This document shows, piece after piece, positions 17,170-26,890 of a stretch of 64,000 nucleotides of DNA. The stretch covers positions 186,001 to 250,000 of the forward strand of contig NZ_STGI01000006.1 of the NCBI RefSeq assembly GCF_004804275.1. Reading direction: 5' to 3'. How positions within the stretch are numbered: the stretch's first letter is position 1; every line of letters begins with the position of its first letter. Under the pieces are notes generated by a model. That model was not told where the DNA came from. It made no database searches and saw only the letters and a list, made by a program, of their open reading frames with translations. The stretch is from Herbaspirillum sp. ST 5-3. GTDB taxonomy: Bacteria > Pseudomonadota > Gammaproteobacteria > Burkholderiales > Burkholderiaceae_D. The position numbers were made by a program, and so were the translations under genes.

Positions 17170-19737
17170 TCAGCGCGCAGCCCGTTCCCCGATATACGCC
17201 AAGGCCTCTTCCACCTGATCGATCAGGATCAGGCAAAGATCTCCCTCCGACAAATCCGCAAGCGCCGCATCGATCGCCGCAAACTCGCCCTTGATCTCCT
17301 TGACGGACGTGGTGCGCCGGGCGTTGGCGAGCCCCTGCCGCAACAGGCGGATCACTTCGCCGTCCTGCCGCCCGCGCTGGCATTGATCCTCGTACAGGAT
17401 CACGCTGTCGAAGGCATCACCGAGAATCTCGGTCTGGCGGCGAATATCCTCATCCCGCCGGTCGCCTGCGCCGCTGATGACCACGCTGCGGCGTTTGGCC
17501 GGCATGCTTTCCACCGCCTTCACCAGCGCATGCATCGCATCCGGATTGTGGCCGTAGTCGGCAATCACGGTCGCACCCTTGCAGGAGAACAGGTTGAAGC
17601 GGCCCGGCGCGCTCTGCGCGTCGTTGATGAAGGTCTTCAGCCCCGCCCGCACCGTCTCCCAATCGATGCCCAGGCCCCACACCGCGCCGATCGCCGCCAT
17701 GGCGTTTTCGACCTGGAAGCCGATGGCGCCGTTGCGCGTGAGCGGAATGTCGGCCAATGCGATGCGATGCGTGTTCTTGCCTTCGACCGCGACGATCGCG
17801 TCGCCGTCGACATACACCACGCGACGGCCCTGCGCGCGATGCGAGGTCATCACGGGATGGTGCACATCCTTGGCGAAGAAGGTGACGCTGCCCGGGCAGA
17901 CGGCCGCCATGTTGGCCACCATCGGATCGGCGGCATTGAGCACCGCCGTACCGTTGGGCGCGACGTTTTGCACGATCACCCGCTTGACCACCGCCAGGTC
18001 TTCCACGGTGGTGATGAAGTTCAGGCCGAGGTGGTCGCCTTCGCCGATGTTGGTGACAACCGCGACATTGCAGCGGTCGAAGCCCAGTCCTTCGCGCAGC
18101 ACGCCGCCGCGCGCGGTTTCGAAGACGGCGGCGTCCACGTCCGGATGCAGCAGCACATTGCGCGCGCTGCGCGGGCCGCTGCAGTCGCCGGTATCGATGC
18201 GCTGGCTGCCGATGTAGACGCCGTCGGTGCCGGTCATGCCGACCCGATATTTGTTTGCGGTCAGGATGTGCGCGATCAGCTTGACGGTGGTGGTCTTGCC
18301 GTTGGTTCCTGCCACCGCGACCACCGGAATGCGGCCGTCATCGCCTTCCTCGAACATGGAGGCAATGATCGCTTCGCCGACAGGGCGGCCCTTGCCGAAC
18401 GAGGGTTGCAGGTGCATGCGCAGGCCCGGCGCGGCATTCACTTCGACGATGCCGCCGCCCTGTTCTTCCAGCGGCTTGAGCACGCTTTCGCACACCACGT
18501 CCACGCCGCAGATGTCGAGGCCGACCATTTGCGCGGCTTCGACGGCGCATGCAGCCACGTCCGGATGCACGTCCTCGGTGACATCGGTGGCGGAACCGCC
18601 AGTGCTGAGGTTGGCGTTGTTGCGCAGGATTACCGGCTCGCCCTTGGGCGGGACGCTCTCGACCGTGTAGCCTTGCTTGGCCAGCGTGGCGCGCGCGATA
18701 TTGTCGAGGCGGATCTTGGTGAGCGATGTCGCATGACCTTCGCTGCGGCGCGGATCCTTGTTCACTTCTTCGATCAGCTCGCCGATGTTGTGCACGCCGT
18801 CGCCGACGACTTGCGGCGGTGCGCGCCGTGCCGCGGCGACGAGCTGGTTGCCGACCACCAGCATGCGGAAGTCGTGGCCCGAAATGTAGCGTTCGACGAG
18901 CACGTCGGGGCTGATCGCGTAGGCGGCATTGAACGCGGCCAGCACTTCGTCGCGCGTCCTGACGTTGACCGCGACGCCCTTGCCCTGGTTGCCGTCACGC
19001 GGCTTGACCACAACCGGGCCGCCGATTTCCTGGGCGGCAAGCCAGGCATCTTCCGCGTCCGCCACCGCGCGCCCGTTCGGCACCGGCACGCCGGCGGCGT
19101 TCAGTAGCATCTTGGTCAGTTCCTTGTCCTGCGCGATCGACTCCGCAATCGCGCTGGTGCGGCTGGTTTCCGCGGCCTGGATACGGCGCTGGCGGCTGCC
19201 CCAGCCGAACTGCACCATGCTGCCCTCGGTCAGGCGGCGATACGGAATGCCGCGCGCAACGGCCGCATGCACGATGGCGCCGGTGCTGGGCCCGAGGCGA
19301 ATGTCTTCATCCAGTTCGCGCAGGCGCGACAGCGCGCCTTCCAGGTCGAAGGGCGTGTCCTCGCGCGCGCTGCGGCACAGTTGTTCCGCCAGCTCGAAAG
19401 CCAGACGTCCGACCGGCTCTTCGGTGTATTCGACCACGACCTGATAGGTGCCGGGCTGGACGGTTTCCACCGCGCGGGAAAAGGTCACCGGACAGCCAGC
19501 CTGCGCCTGCAGGTTGAGCGCGGCGGCTTCCAGCGCATGCGCCATCGAGACGGGACAGCCGTCCTTGGCCGGTTCGAGGAACTTGATTTGAGGGAAACGC
19601 AGGCGCAGCCGCGGCTCGAAGTTCGGCAGTGAGGCGATATTGCGCTCGGCCTCGGTGCACGAGACGATAGCTTCGATCGACGTGTGCCGACTCCACAGAT
19701 TAGGGCCGCGCAAGGCGCGGATACGCGAGATTTCCAT
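17170..19737 (-). CDS. cphA: Cyanophycin synthetase, full length
   Basis: 855 aa. N-terminal domain (about 1-160), ATP-grasp domain that adds aspartate to the backbone (about 165-470, KPRDGNQGKGVAVNV), and a complete Mur-ligase-like domain that adds arginine (about 470-855; P-loop GTNGKTTT at 477-484, ADYGHNPDA further on). It polymerises multi-L-arginyl-poly-L-aspartate. The N domain reads HALEAAALNLQ where the paralogue next door reads HIMEHVMIELQ, so the HxxEH metal motif is lost here. The paralogue lies 123 bp upstream, same strand. Confidence 0.95.
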   Translation of the reverse strand: MEISRIRALRGPNLWSRHTSIEAIVSCTEAERNIASLPNFEPRLRLRFPQIKFLEPAKDGCPVSMAHALEAAALNLQAQAGCPVTFSRAVETVQPGTYQVVVEYTEEPVGRLAFELAEQLCRSAREDTPFDLEGALSRLRELDEDIRLGPSTGAIVHAAVARGIPYRRLTEGSMVQFGWGSRQRRIQAAETSRTSAIAESIAQDKELTKMLLNAAGVPVPNGRAVADAEDAWLAAQEIGGPVVVKPRDGNQGKGVAVNVRTRDEVLAAFNAAYAISPDVLVERYISGHDFRMLVVGNQLVAAARRAPPQVVGDGVHNIGELIEEVNKDPRRSEGHATSLTKIRLDNIARATLAKQGYTVESVPPKGEPVILRNNANLSTGGSATDVTEDVHPDVAACAVEAAQMVGLDICGVDVVCESVLKPLEEQGGGIVEVNAAPGLRMHLQPSFGKGRPVGEAIIASMFEEGDDGRIPVVAVAGTNGKTTTVKLIAHILTANKYRVGMTGTDGVYIGSQRIDTGDCSGPRSARNVLLHPDVDAAVFETARGGVLREGLGFDRCNVAVVTNIGEGDHLGLNFITTVEDLAVVKRVIVQNVAPNGTAVLNAADPMVANMAAVCPGSVTFFAKDVHHPVMTSHRAQGRRVVYVDGDAIVAVEGKNTHRIALADIPLTRNGAIGFQVENAMAAIGAVWGLGIDWETVRAGLKTFINDAQSAPGRFNLFSCKGATVIADYGHNPDAMHALVKAVESMPAKRRSVVISGAGDRRDEDIRRQTEILGDAFDSVILYEDQCQRGRQDGEVIRLLRQGLANARRTTSVKEIKGEFAAIDAALADLSEGDLCLILIDQVEEALAYIGERAAR

Positions 19738-19860
19738 CTATATGTTTCCTTGTGCGCGTGGCTGTCGAGATGTTGTCGCAGCCACGCTTTCTACATGGGC
19801 CCGTGGTCAATGACGGACCGTATTCTTTCAAGCGTGCCGATATGGGTCGACACGTGCAGC

Positions 19861-22032
19861 CTATGCCGCGCTGTCGTAATCGAAGGTTTCAATCACGGCG
19901 CGCAACACATCGGTGCCGATGTCGAGCGCCCAGCCGGCACCCGTGGCGGCGAGGATGTTTTCAATCAGGCCGGCGCGTTTGTCGAGGTCCGCGATCGGCA
20001 AGCGTTCGAGGGCGATGAGCGGCGTTTCCTGCGCACCGCTGGCCAGTGTCACCTGGCCGTCGCGCATGAATACCGCGCGTCCGCCGTCCGCGCGATGCTG
20101 CGCGAGCGGCGCCGCATCCGGCGATACGCTGAAAAAGATCACGCTGCCATCGCACAGGCGCGCCATGTCGGCCACGCGTGCGTCGGCGGCGTTCAGTACC
20201 GCGACGCCGTCCGGCAACACGATGTCAACCTGCGTGCGTGCGACGTTGGCCATCTGGTCCGCGTCCTCGATGTACAGATCGGGCAGGCTGGCGTTCGGAT
20301 CGATATTGGTCACCACACCGACCTGGCAGCGGTCATAGGCGATGCCCTCGGTCAGGATTGCGCGGAAACCGTTTTCAAACACCGCTGCCTCGACCGCGCG
20401 ATTCATCAGGACGCGGTGCGCGGCTTGCCAGTTGGCGCAATCGCTCTTGCTCATCTGGCGCTCGCCCACGAGCAGGCCATCGCTGCAGGCCAGGCCGACA
20501 TGCGTGCCACGCAGCTTGAGCATGCGCGCCACCAGTCGCGCCACTGCAGTCTTGCCATGGCTGCCGCTGACGCCGACGATGGGAATGCGGCCATTGTCGT
20601 GTTGCGGGAACAAGTGGTCGACAATGGCGCGTCCGACCGGGCGCGGCTGACCGCTGGCCGGCTTCAGATGCATGAGCAGGCCCGGGCCGGCGTTGACTTC
20701 GACGATGGCCCCCCCCTGCTCTTCCAGCGGACGGGAAATGTCTTCCGTCACCAGATCGACGCCAGCGATATCCAGTCCGACAATGCGCGCGGCCAGCGAG
20801 GCTGCCGCAGCGATGCTCGGATGCACGTCATCGGTGCAGTCGAAGGCAACATTGCCATGGCGCTGGATCAGCACTTGCTGCCCTGCGGGCGGCACCGAGT
20901 CCGGACCGAGGCCCTGGCGCTCCAGCACCAGCAGTACGGTCGGGTCTTCTTCGTAAGTGATCAGGTTGAGCGGAAATTCCTCATGCTCTCCCCGTCGCGG
21001 ATCGGTATTGAGCTGCGAGTTGATCAGGTCGGTGACGTTGGACACGCCGTCGCCCGTCACGTACGCGCTCTCGCCCTTGGCGGCGGCGACCAGCTTGCCG
21101 CCGACGATCAGCAGGCGGTGCTCGTTGCCGCGCACGAAGCGTTCGACAATCACGTCGCTGCCTTCTTCGTCGGCCAGGCGGTAGGCGGCTTCGATTTCTT
21201 CGCGCGTCTTCAGGTCGGTCGAGACGCCGCGGCCATGGTTGGCGTCGGACGGCTTGACCACCGCCGGAAGGCCGATCTCCTGCGCGGCATCCCAGGCATC
21301 CTCCAGACCGTTGACGATGCGGCCTTCCGGCACCGGTACGCCGCAAGAGCTCAGCAGGCTCTTGGTCAGATCCTTTTCGCTGGAGATGCCTTCGGCAATG
21401 GCGCTGGTCTGGTCGGTTTCAGCGGTCCAGATGCGGCGCGAACGCGCGCCGTAGCCGAACTGCACGAGATTGCCGTCGTTCAGGCGAATGTGCGGAATGG
21501 AGCGATCGGTGGCGGCATCGACGATGTTGGCGGTGCTCGGTCCGAGCGCCACCGCTTCAGCGAGGTCACGCAGGTTTTCGACGGTGGCGGCAACGTCAAA
21601 TGCGCGATCCTCGATGGCCGCCATCACGATGTCGCGCGCCGCGGTCAGCGCGACACGGCTGACCTGTTCATAGCGCGCGCGTACGGTCACCTTGTACACG
21701 CCGCGTTTCGAGGTCGAACGCGCCTTGCCGAAACCGGTCTGCACGCCGGCCAGGTTTTGCAATTCGATCATCACGTGTTCCATGATGTGCGCTGGCCAGG
21801 TGCCTTCGCGCAGGCGCTGCAGGAAGCCGCCACGCTCGCCAACGCCGCAGCGGTGTTCGATCAGGCCTGGCAACCATGCGGTCAGGCGCTCATAGAAACC
21901 GGGTATGGTATTGGAGGGCGAGTCTTCCAGATCACCGATGTCGACCCACGCCTCGATGACCGGACGATAAGTCCAGATATTCGGTCCGCGCAGAGACATC
22001 ACATTGATGATCTCAATGGTTTTGTTGTTCAT
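19861..22032 (-). CDS. cphA': Cyanophycin synthetase paralogue, truncated (CphA')
   Basis: 723 aa. The N domain retains H82-x-x-E85-H86. The ATP-grasp domain is intact (KPSDANHGRGVSTD), followed by a Mur central domain with P-loop GSHGKT (490-495). The protein stops where the Mur C-terminal domain should begin, so the arginine-adding site is incomplete. A cphA/cphA' pair is known from Cupriavidus-type betaproteobacteria. It may make or process primers, or modify the polymer. It is the first gene of the pair and divergent from the ABC transporter gene. Confidence 0.9.
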   Translation of the reverse strand: MNNKTIEIINVMSLRGPNIWTYRPVIEAWVDIGDLEDSPSNTIPGFYERLTAWLPGLIEHRCGVGERGGFLQRLREGTWPAHIMEHVMIELQNLAGVQTGFGKARSTSKRGVYKVTVRARYEQVSRVALTAARDIVMAAIEDRAFDVAATVENLRDLAEAVALGPSTANIVDAATDRSIPHIRLNDGNLVQFGYGARSRRIWTAETDQTSAIAEGISSEKDLTKSLLSSCGVPVPEGRIVNGLEDAWDAAQEIGLPAVVKPSDANHGRGVSTDLKTREEIEAAYRLADEEGSDVIVERFVRGNEHRLLIVGGKLVAAAKGESAYVTGDGVSNVTDLINSQLNTDPRRGEHEEFPLNLITYEEDPTVLLVLERQGLGPDSVPPAGQQVLIQRHGNVAFDCTDDVHPSIAAAASLAARIVGLDIAGVDLVTEDISRPLEEQGGAIVEVNAGPGLLMHLKPASGQPRPVGRAIVDHLFPQHDNGRIPIVGVSGSHGKTAVARLVARMLKLRGTHVGLACSDGLLVGERQMSKSDCANWQAAHRVLMNRAVEAAVFENGFRAILTEGIAYDRCQVGVVTNIDPNASLPDLYIEDADQMANVARTQVDIVLPDGVAVLNAADARVADMARLCDGSVIFFSVSPDAAPLAQHRADGGRAVFMRDGQVTLASGAQETPLIALERLPIADLDKRAGLIENILAATGAGWALDIGTDVLRAVIETFDYDSAA

Positions 22033-22293
22033 TTAATACTGAGGCTGAAGGGTAAAGGCCTTTGTGGGTAATGGCGGTCTCTTATTGGCCTGTGCTTGGT
22101 TTAACGCTTCTCATCCGCGCTAGTTTACTGGACGCAGCAAAAATTATCGCAGAGTGATGTAAATACCCGCGAACAACATTATCGCCTCTCGGTATACTTA
22201 GCGCCACCCTGATGCGCATTCCAGTGAAGGCGCACCCGAATTCATTTATATTTTGCAAACAATGCGTCGTTTGTTTGCCTTTTCAGAGCATCA

Positions 22294-24573
22294 ATGAACA
22301 CAGAATCCCCCATCGCTTTGCCAGCCAGGCATGCCGTGCCCGCACACTGGCAAAGCGCGCTGCAAACATGTCTGCGCGCCGGCGAAACGGCAGTGGCCAG
22401 CGTCGAGCTCGATCTCGATGACAGCCTGCATTTCGCGCCGGGCATCGTGGTCGTGACCGATCAGCGCCTGCTGGCGAAGACAGCGGGCGATGTCGAATGG
22501 AAAACATGGTCTTATCGACAACATCTTGCATTGGCGCATCATGACCATGCTGGCGTCGGCACGCTCGAACTGCACGATGAGATCCGGCGCCTGGCGTGCT
22601 GGCGCTACACCCTCGGCCACAATCCCGATGCCCTGCGCGTGATCGACCATTTCGAGCAGCAACGCGATGCGGCGCTGACCGGAACGCCGGTGCAGGAACC
22701 GGAACAGGCCATTTGCCCGAGTTGCAAGGCGCCCTTGCCGGCGGACCAGGAAGAATGCCCGATCTGCACGCGCGAAATTCACACGCCGCCGTCGACCTGG
22801 ACGCTGTTCCGCCTGTGGCGCTTCGCCAGACCGTACCGGGGCCAGTTGCTGGCCGGCTTCCTGCTGACACTCGCATCGACCGCTGCAACGCTGGTCGCCC
22901 CCTACCTGTCCATGCCGCTGATGGACAAGGTGCTGATTCCTTACCAGAACGGCCAGCAGATCGATGTCATGCTGGTCGCAAGCTACCTGGCCGGCATGGC
23001 CGGCGCCGCGTTGTTCGCGTGGGGCCTCGGCTGGGCGCGCACCTATATCCTTGCGCTGGTATCGGAGCGCATCGGCGCGGACCTGCGCACCGCCACCTAC
23101 GAGCATCTGCTGCGCCTTTCGCTGGAATATTTCGGCGGCCGGCGCACCGGCGACCTGATGGCGCGCATCGGTTCGGAATCCGACCGCATCTGCGTGTTCC
23201 TCTCGCTGCATCTGCTGGATTTCGCGACCGACGTGCTGATGATCGGCATGACCGCGGTGATCCTGGTCTCGATCAATCCCTGGCTGGCGCTGGTGACCTT
23301 GCTGCCGCTGCCTTTCATCGCCTGGATGATCCACGTGGTGCGCGACAAGCTGCGGCACGGCTTCGAGAAGATCGACCGGGTGTGGGGCGAAGTGACCAAC
23401 GTGCTGGCCGATACCATTCCGGGCATCCGCGTGGTCAAGGCGTTCGCGCAGGAAAAGCGCGAGGCGGCGCGTTTTCGTGAAGCCAACAGGCACAACCTGC
23501 TGATCAATGACCGCGTCAACAAGGTGTGGTCGCTGTTCTCGCCGACGGTGACCTTCCTCACCGAGATCGGCCTGCTGATCGTGTGGGCGGTTGGCATCTG
23601 GCAGGTGTCGAAGGGCGACATCACGGTCGGTGTACTGACTGCCTTCCTCGCCTATATCGGCCGCTTCTACACGCGGCTGGATTCGATGAGCCGCATCGTG
23701 TCCGTGACCCAGAAGGCGGCGGCGGGCGCCAAGCGCATTTTCGACATCCTCGACCATGTATCGAGCGTGCCGGAATCGCAAAACCCGGTGCACCTGTCGC
23801 GCATCGAAGGGCGTATCGACATCCGCAACATCGGTTTCCGCTATGGCAACCGCGCGGTATTGCGCGGTGTCGATCTGTCCATCAAGCCGGGCGAGATGAT
23901 CGGCCTGGTGGGGCACAGCGGTTCCGGCAAGAGCACGCTGGTCAACCTGATCTGCCGCTTCTACGATGTGTCGGACGGCGCCATCCTGGTGGACGGCGTC
24001 GATATCCGTTCGCTGCCGATCGCGGAGTACCGCCGCCATATCGGCCTGGTGCTGCAGGAACCTTTCCTGTTCTTCGGCACCATCGCCGACAACATCGCCT
24101 ACGGCAAGCCGGGCGCCACGCGCGCGGAAATCATTGCCGCCGCGCGCGCGGCCAACGCGCATGAATTCATCCTGCGCCTGCCGCATGGCTACGACTCCAT
24201 GGTGGGCGAGCGCGGCCAGACCCTGTCCGGCGGCGAGCGCCAGCGCATCTCGATCGCACGCGCGCTCTTGATCGATCCGCAATTGCTGATCCTCGACGAA
24301 GCCACCTCCTCGGTCGACACCTCGACCGAAAAGGAAATCCAGAAAGCGCTCGACAACCTGGTGCGCGGCCGCACCACGATTGCCATTGCACACCGCCTGT
24401 CCACGCTGCGCCAGGCCGACCGACTGGTGGTGCTGGACAAGGGCCAGATCGTCGAAGTCGGCAAGCACGAGGAATTGTTGGCACGCGAAGGCGCGTATTA
24501 CCGCCTCTACCAGGCGCAGCAGCGCCAGGCGGAGAATGAAGCGCTCGCCGACCTTCAGGATGACATCGCATGA
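22294..24573 (+). CDS. Cyanophycin-associated ABC transporter (membrane plus ATPase)
   Basis: 759 aa. Residues 1-130 look like a bacterial PH-type domain ([12 protein letters not shown]). A zinc ribbon follows with C141, C144, C155 and C158, then a six-helix exporter domain (about 175-470) and an ATPase with Walker [18 protein letters not shown] and [11 protein letters not shown]. This is a type IV (MsbA-like) half-exporter with an unusual cytosolic front end. It sits next to cphA genes and a DUF1854 gene, an arrangement I recall as characteristic of cyanophycin loci. The cargo is unknown. Confidence 0.9.
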   Translation: MNTESPIALPARHAVPAHWQSALQTCLRAGETAVASVELDLDDSLHFAPGIVVVTDQRLLAKTAGDVEWKTWSYRQHLALAHHDHAGVGTLELHDEIRRLACWRYTLGHNPDALRVIDHFEQQRDAALTGTPVQEPEQAICPSCKAPLPADQEECPICTREIHTPPSTWTLFRLWRFARPYRGQLLAGFLLTLASTAATLVAPYLSMPLMDKVLIPYQNGQQIDVMLVASYLAGMAGAALFAWGLGWARTYILALVSERIGADLRTATYEHLLRLSLEYFGGRRTGDLMARIGSESDRICVFLSLHLLDFATDVLMIGMTAVILVSINPWLALVTLLPLPFIAWMIHVVRDKLRHGFEKIDRVWGEVTNVLADTIPGIRVVKAFAQEKREAARFREANRHNLLINDRVNKVWSLFSPTVTFLTEIGLLIVWAVGIWQVSKGDITVGVLTAFLAYIGRFYTRLDSMSRIVSVTQKAAAGAKRIFDILDHVSSVPESQNPVHLSRIEGRIDIRNIGFRYGNRAVLRGVDLSIKPGEMIGLVGHSGSGKSTLVNLICRFYDVSDGAILVDGVDIRSLPIAEYRRHIGLVLQEPFLFFGTIADNIAYGKPGATRAEIIAAARAANAHEFILRLPHGYDSMVGERGQTLSGGERQRISIARALLIDPQLLILDEATSSVDTSTEKEIQKALDNLVRGRTTIAIAHRLSTLRQADRLVVLDKGQIVEVGKHEELLAREGAYYRLYQAQQRQAENEALADLQDDIA

Positions 24574-25031
24574 ACAAGTTTGAATTGAGCCGCAATGCCT
24601 TCGGCAAGCTGGTCCTTGCATCGGAAGAAGGCGTGTTCGAAGGCGTGGTGCCGGTGCGCGCCTTCCCGATTGCCGCGCCAGAATCCGGCATCGCGCTGGT
24701 CGATGTGGACGGGCATGAACTCGCCTGGATCGACAGCCTGGACGAGCTGCCGGCAGAGGCGCGCACGCTGCTGGAAGAGGAATTGAAGAACCGCGAATTC
24801 CTGCCCGAAATCCGGCAGATCCGGCATGTCTCGACCTTCGCCGTGCCCAGCACCTGGGAAGTCGATACCGACCGCGGCCTCGCCACTTTCGTGCTGAAGG
24901 GCGAAGAGGACATCCGCCGCGTCGCCCATGAGACCCTGCTGATCGCAGACAGCCATGGCGTGCAATTCCTGATCCGCGACGTGCAGGCGCTCGACAAGGC
25001 CAGCCGCAAATTGCTCGACCGCTTCCTGTAA
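24570..25031 (+). CDS. DUF1854 protein, cyanophycin-locus associated
   Basis: 153 aa. Its ATG overlaps the transporter stop (ATGA), indicating translational coupling. Sequence features are RNAFGKLVL, ALVDVDGHELAWIDSLDELP, FLPEIRQIRHVSTFAVPSTW and SHGVQFLIRDVQALDKASRK, all soluble with no cysteines. DUF1854 has no established biochemistry. Its constant pairing with the transporter suggests a regulatory or adaptor subunit. Confidence 0.88.
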   Translation: MNKFELSRNAFGKLVLASEEGVFEGVVPVRAFPIAAPESGIALVDVDGHELAWIDSLDELPAEARTLLEEELKNREFLPEIRQIRHVSTFAVPSTWEVDTDRGLATFVLKGEEDIRRVAHETLLIADSHGVQFLIRDVQALDKASRKLLDRFL

Positions 25032-25042
25032 CGCCTTCTGAT

Positions 25043-25065
25043 TGCATCCGCCGACGGCGGATGCA
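25043..25065 (+). terminator. Terminator after the DUF1854 gene
   Basis: A perfect ten-base stem TGCATCCGCC/GGCGGATGCA with loop GAC starts 11 bp after the stop. A pyrimidine-rich stretch with TTCTTTT follows. The T-run is imperfect. Confidence 0.6.
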
Positions 25066-25083
25066 TCCCCTTCTTTTCACATG

Positions 25084-25106
25084 GTTATTCTGCAATGCAG
25101 AATAAC
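25084..25106. promoter_or_regulatory. PhaR-like palindromic operator 1
   Basis: Perfect 11-base arms GTTATTCTGCA/TGCAGAATAAC around one base. It contains CTGC-N3-GCAG, and TGCAATGCAGAA fits the TGCRNYGCASMA consensus I recall for PhaR, the repressor of polyhydroxyalkanoate granule genes. Confidence 0.55.
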
Positions 25107-25204
25107 ACCCTCCGAATCCATTGTTTTTTCAACAATCCGTTTTGCGTTTGCGCAATAGCCGCGCATTTCTTCCAGCCCTTAACTGTACTGCGTGCAACAG
25201 TTGG

Positions 25205-25233
25205 TTTACATGCAAGTTGCCAATCGATACACT
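25205..25233 (+). promoter_or_regulatory. Sigma-70 promoter of the secreted hydrolase gene
   Basis: TTTACA and TACACT are separated by exactly 17 bases. The -10 element is about 145 bp ahead of the GTG start and 20 bp ahead of the second palindrome. Confidence 0.6.
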
Positions 25234-25252
25234 AAATAAAAACAAAACGATC

Positions 25253-25267
25253 TTCTGCACTGCAGAA
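25253..25267. promoter_or_regulatory. PhaR-like palindromic operator 2
   Basis: Arms TTCTGCA/TGCAGAA around one base, sharing the core of the first palindrome 165 bp upstream. Its position just after the predicted transcription start suits a roadblock repressor. Confidence 0.55.
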
Positions 25268-25377
25268 CAACGAAAGCGCCGGAAGAAAGACTTGCTGCTC
25301 CGCCACGGGCCGGTGGCGCGGTTTCCGACGCACGAAGTCGGCGAGGCCCATACAACTCAACAACGAGGAGACAATAA

Positions 25378-26832
25378 GTGAACAACACGACTCTACGAGC
25401 CGTCGCGCTGGCATTGGGAAGTGCCTTCTGGCTGGCCGGATGCGGTGGCGGCAACGATGCCGAAGAAGCCCGCGCGCAGGATACCCGCAGTTTCACCGCA
25501 CCGAATTTCGTCACCGCACCGGACTATGAAGCCGACACCAGCGGTGCCGCCAGCTTCAAGGCCCTGGCCGGCACCACGGTGCAAACCGACCGCTGGACCG
25601 GCGTGCTGAACGGCGCGGGCTATCGCATCGAAGTCCCGCGCAACTGGAACGGCAGGCTGGTCATGTATGCACACGGCTATGTCGGCACGGTGCCGCAATT
25701 GGCCATCACCACGCCCTCGATCCGCCGCTACCTGATCGAAAACGGTTATGCCTGGGCGGCCTCCAGTTACAGCAAGAATTACTACGATGTACGCGCCGGG
25801 GTGGAAGACACCAATGCGCTGGCGCTCAATTTCGCCAGCATCGCCGCCTCCAAGGGCCGCACCCTGAGCACGCCGAGCAAGACCTACATCATCGGCCATT
25901 CGATGGGCGGCCATATCACGGGCGCGGCGATCGAGGATGAAACCTTCAACACCGCGAAAAACAAGATGCGCTACGACGGCGCGGTGCCGATGTGCGGCGT
26001 GATGGGCGATACCGAGCTGTTCGACTATTTCGCCGGCTACCAGCTGGCCGCGCAGACACTGGCCGGCCAGCCGAACTACCCGACGGCGCAATTCGCCGAC
26101 ATCGCCGCCAGCGTGCGCAGCGCGTTGTTCACCACCTTCAGCACGGTGCCGACCGCGCAAGGCGCCAAGCTGGCCGCGATCGTCAAGAACCTGACCGGCG
26201 GCGAACGTCCGGTATTCGCACAAGGCTTCGGCAATACCGCCTTGCAGAGCGTGGTCTGGGGCACCTTCGGCAGCGACGGCACGGTGAACGGCATTCTCAC
26301 CAAGTCGACGCTCGACACCAACCGCTTCACCTACCAGCTCGACAGCGATCCGGCGGTCTCGGCGGAAGAAACCGCGCTGAATGCCTCGATTCCCAAGCTC
26401 ACCGGAACCGCCGACGCCAACCGCCTGCGCAGCGACGGCCTGCGCTGGATTCCCAAGGTCAATGGCCAGTTCCATATTCCGGTGGTGTCCCTGCATACGC
26501 TGGGTGACATGTATGTGCCGTTCAGCATGGAGCAAATCTATCGCCGCCGGGCCGATGCGGCGGGCAACGGCGGATGGCTGGTGCAACGTGCGATTCGCGC
26601 GCCGAGCCATTGCGACTTCACGGTGCAGGAACAGGTGGACGCCTTCAGCGCGATGGTGGCGTGGGCGGAATCCGGCGTGAAACCGGCAGGGGACGATGTA
26701 TTGACGGCGGCAACCGTTGCCAGTCCAACCTACGGCTGCACCTTCACGAAAAACACGGGCGGGTCGGATGACAATCCGACGACGATCAACACGCGCACTG
26801 CCATCGCGCCGCAGTTGACGCCCTGTCCGTGA
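25378..26832 (+). CDS. Secreted lipoprotein alpha/beta hydrolase
   Basis: 484 aa from a GTG with GAGGAG upstream. A lipobox, LAGC, ends the signal peptide at Cys22. The catalytic domain carries an oxyanion-type HGYVG, the nucleophile elbow GHSMG with Ser175, and late candidates for acid and His (LGDMYVPFS; APSHCDFT). It is an esterase/lipase-like enzyme anchored outside the cytoplasm. Two PhaR-like operators flank its promoter, so polyhydroxybutyrate or its oligomers are plausible substrates. Direct evidence for substrate is lacking. Confidence 0.78.
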   Translation: MNNTTLRAVALALGSAFWLAGCGGGNDAEEARAQDTRSFTAPNFVTAPDYEADTSGAASFKALAGTTVQTDRWTGVLNGAGYRIEVPRNWNGRLVMYAHGYVGTVPQLAITTPSIRRYLIENGYAWAASSYSKNYYDVRAGVEDTNALALNFASIAASKGRTLSTPSKTYIIGHSMGGHITGAAIEDETFNTAKNKMRYDGAVPMCGVMGDTELFDYFAGYQLAAQTLAGQPNYPTAQFADIAASVRSALFTTFSTVPTAQGAKLAAIVKNLTGGERPVFAQGFGNTALQSVVWGTFGSDGTVNGILTKSTLDTNRFTYQLDSDPAVSAEETALNASIPKLTGTADANRLRSDGLRWIPKVNGQFHIPVVSLHTLGDMYVPFSMEQIYRRRADAAGNGGWLVQRAIRAPSHCDFTVQEQVDAFSAMVAWAESGVKPAGDDVLTAATVASPTYGCTFTKNTGGSDDNPTTINTRTAIAPQLTPCP

Positions 26833-26840
26833 TCACGCTG

Positions 26841-26867
26841 GCGCGGCATGCGTAGAGCGTGCCGCGC
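26841..26867. terminator. Hairpin between convergent genes
   Basis: Arms GCGCGGCATGC and GCGTGCCGCGC (one G-T pair) around GTAGA, between the hydrolase and universal stress protein stops. There is no T-run, so termination strength is doubtful. Confidence 0.35.
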
Positions 26868-26890
26868 TCATCAAACACAAAGCGGCGGGT

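Noticed and set aside
19684-22071. A plus-strand frame of about 795 codons opposite the cphA' gene.
   Set aside because: Antisense to a well-supported cyanophycin synthetase; its His/Asp/Arg-rich composition reflects the complementary strand of GC-rich codons.
22291-25095. A minus-strand frame of about 930 codons opposite the ABC transporter and DUF1854 genes.
   Set aside because: Antisense to an ABC exporter with complete Walker and signature motifs; no independent support.
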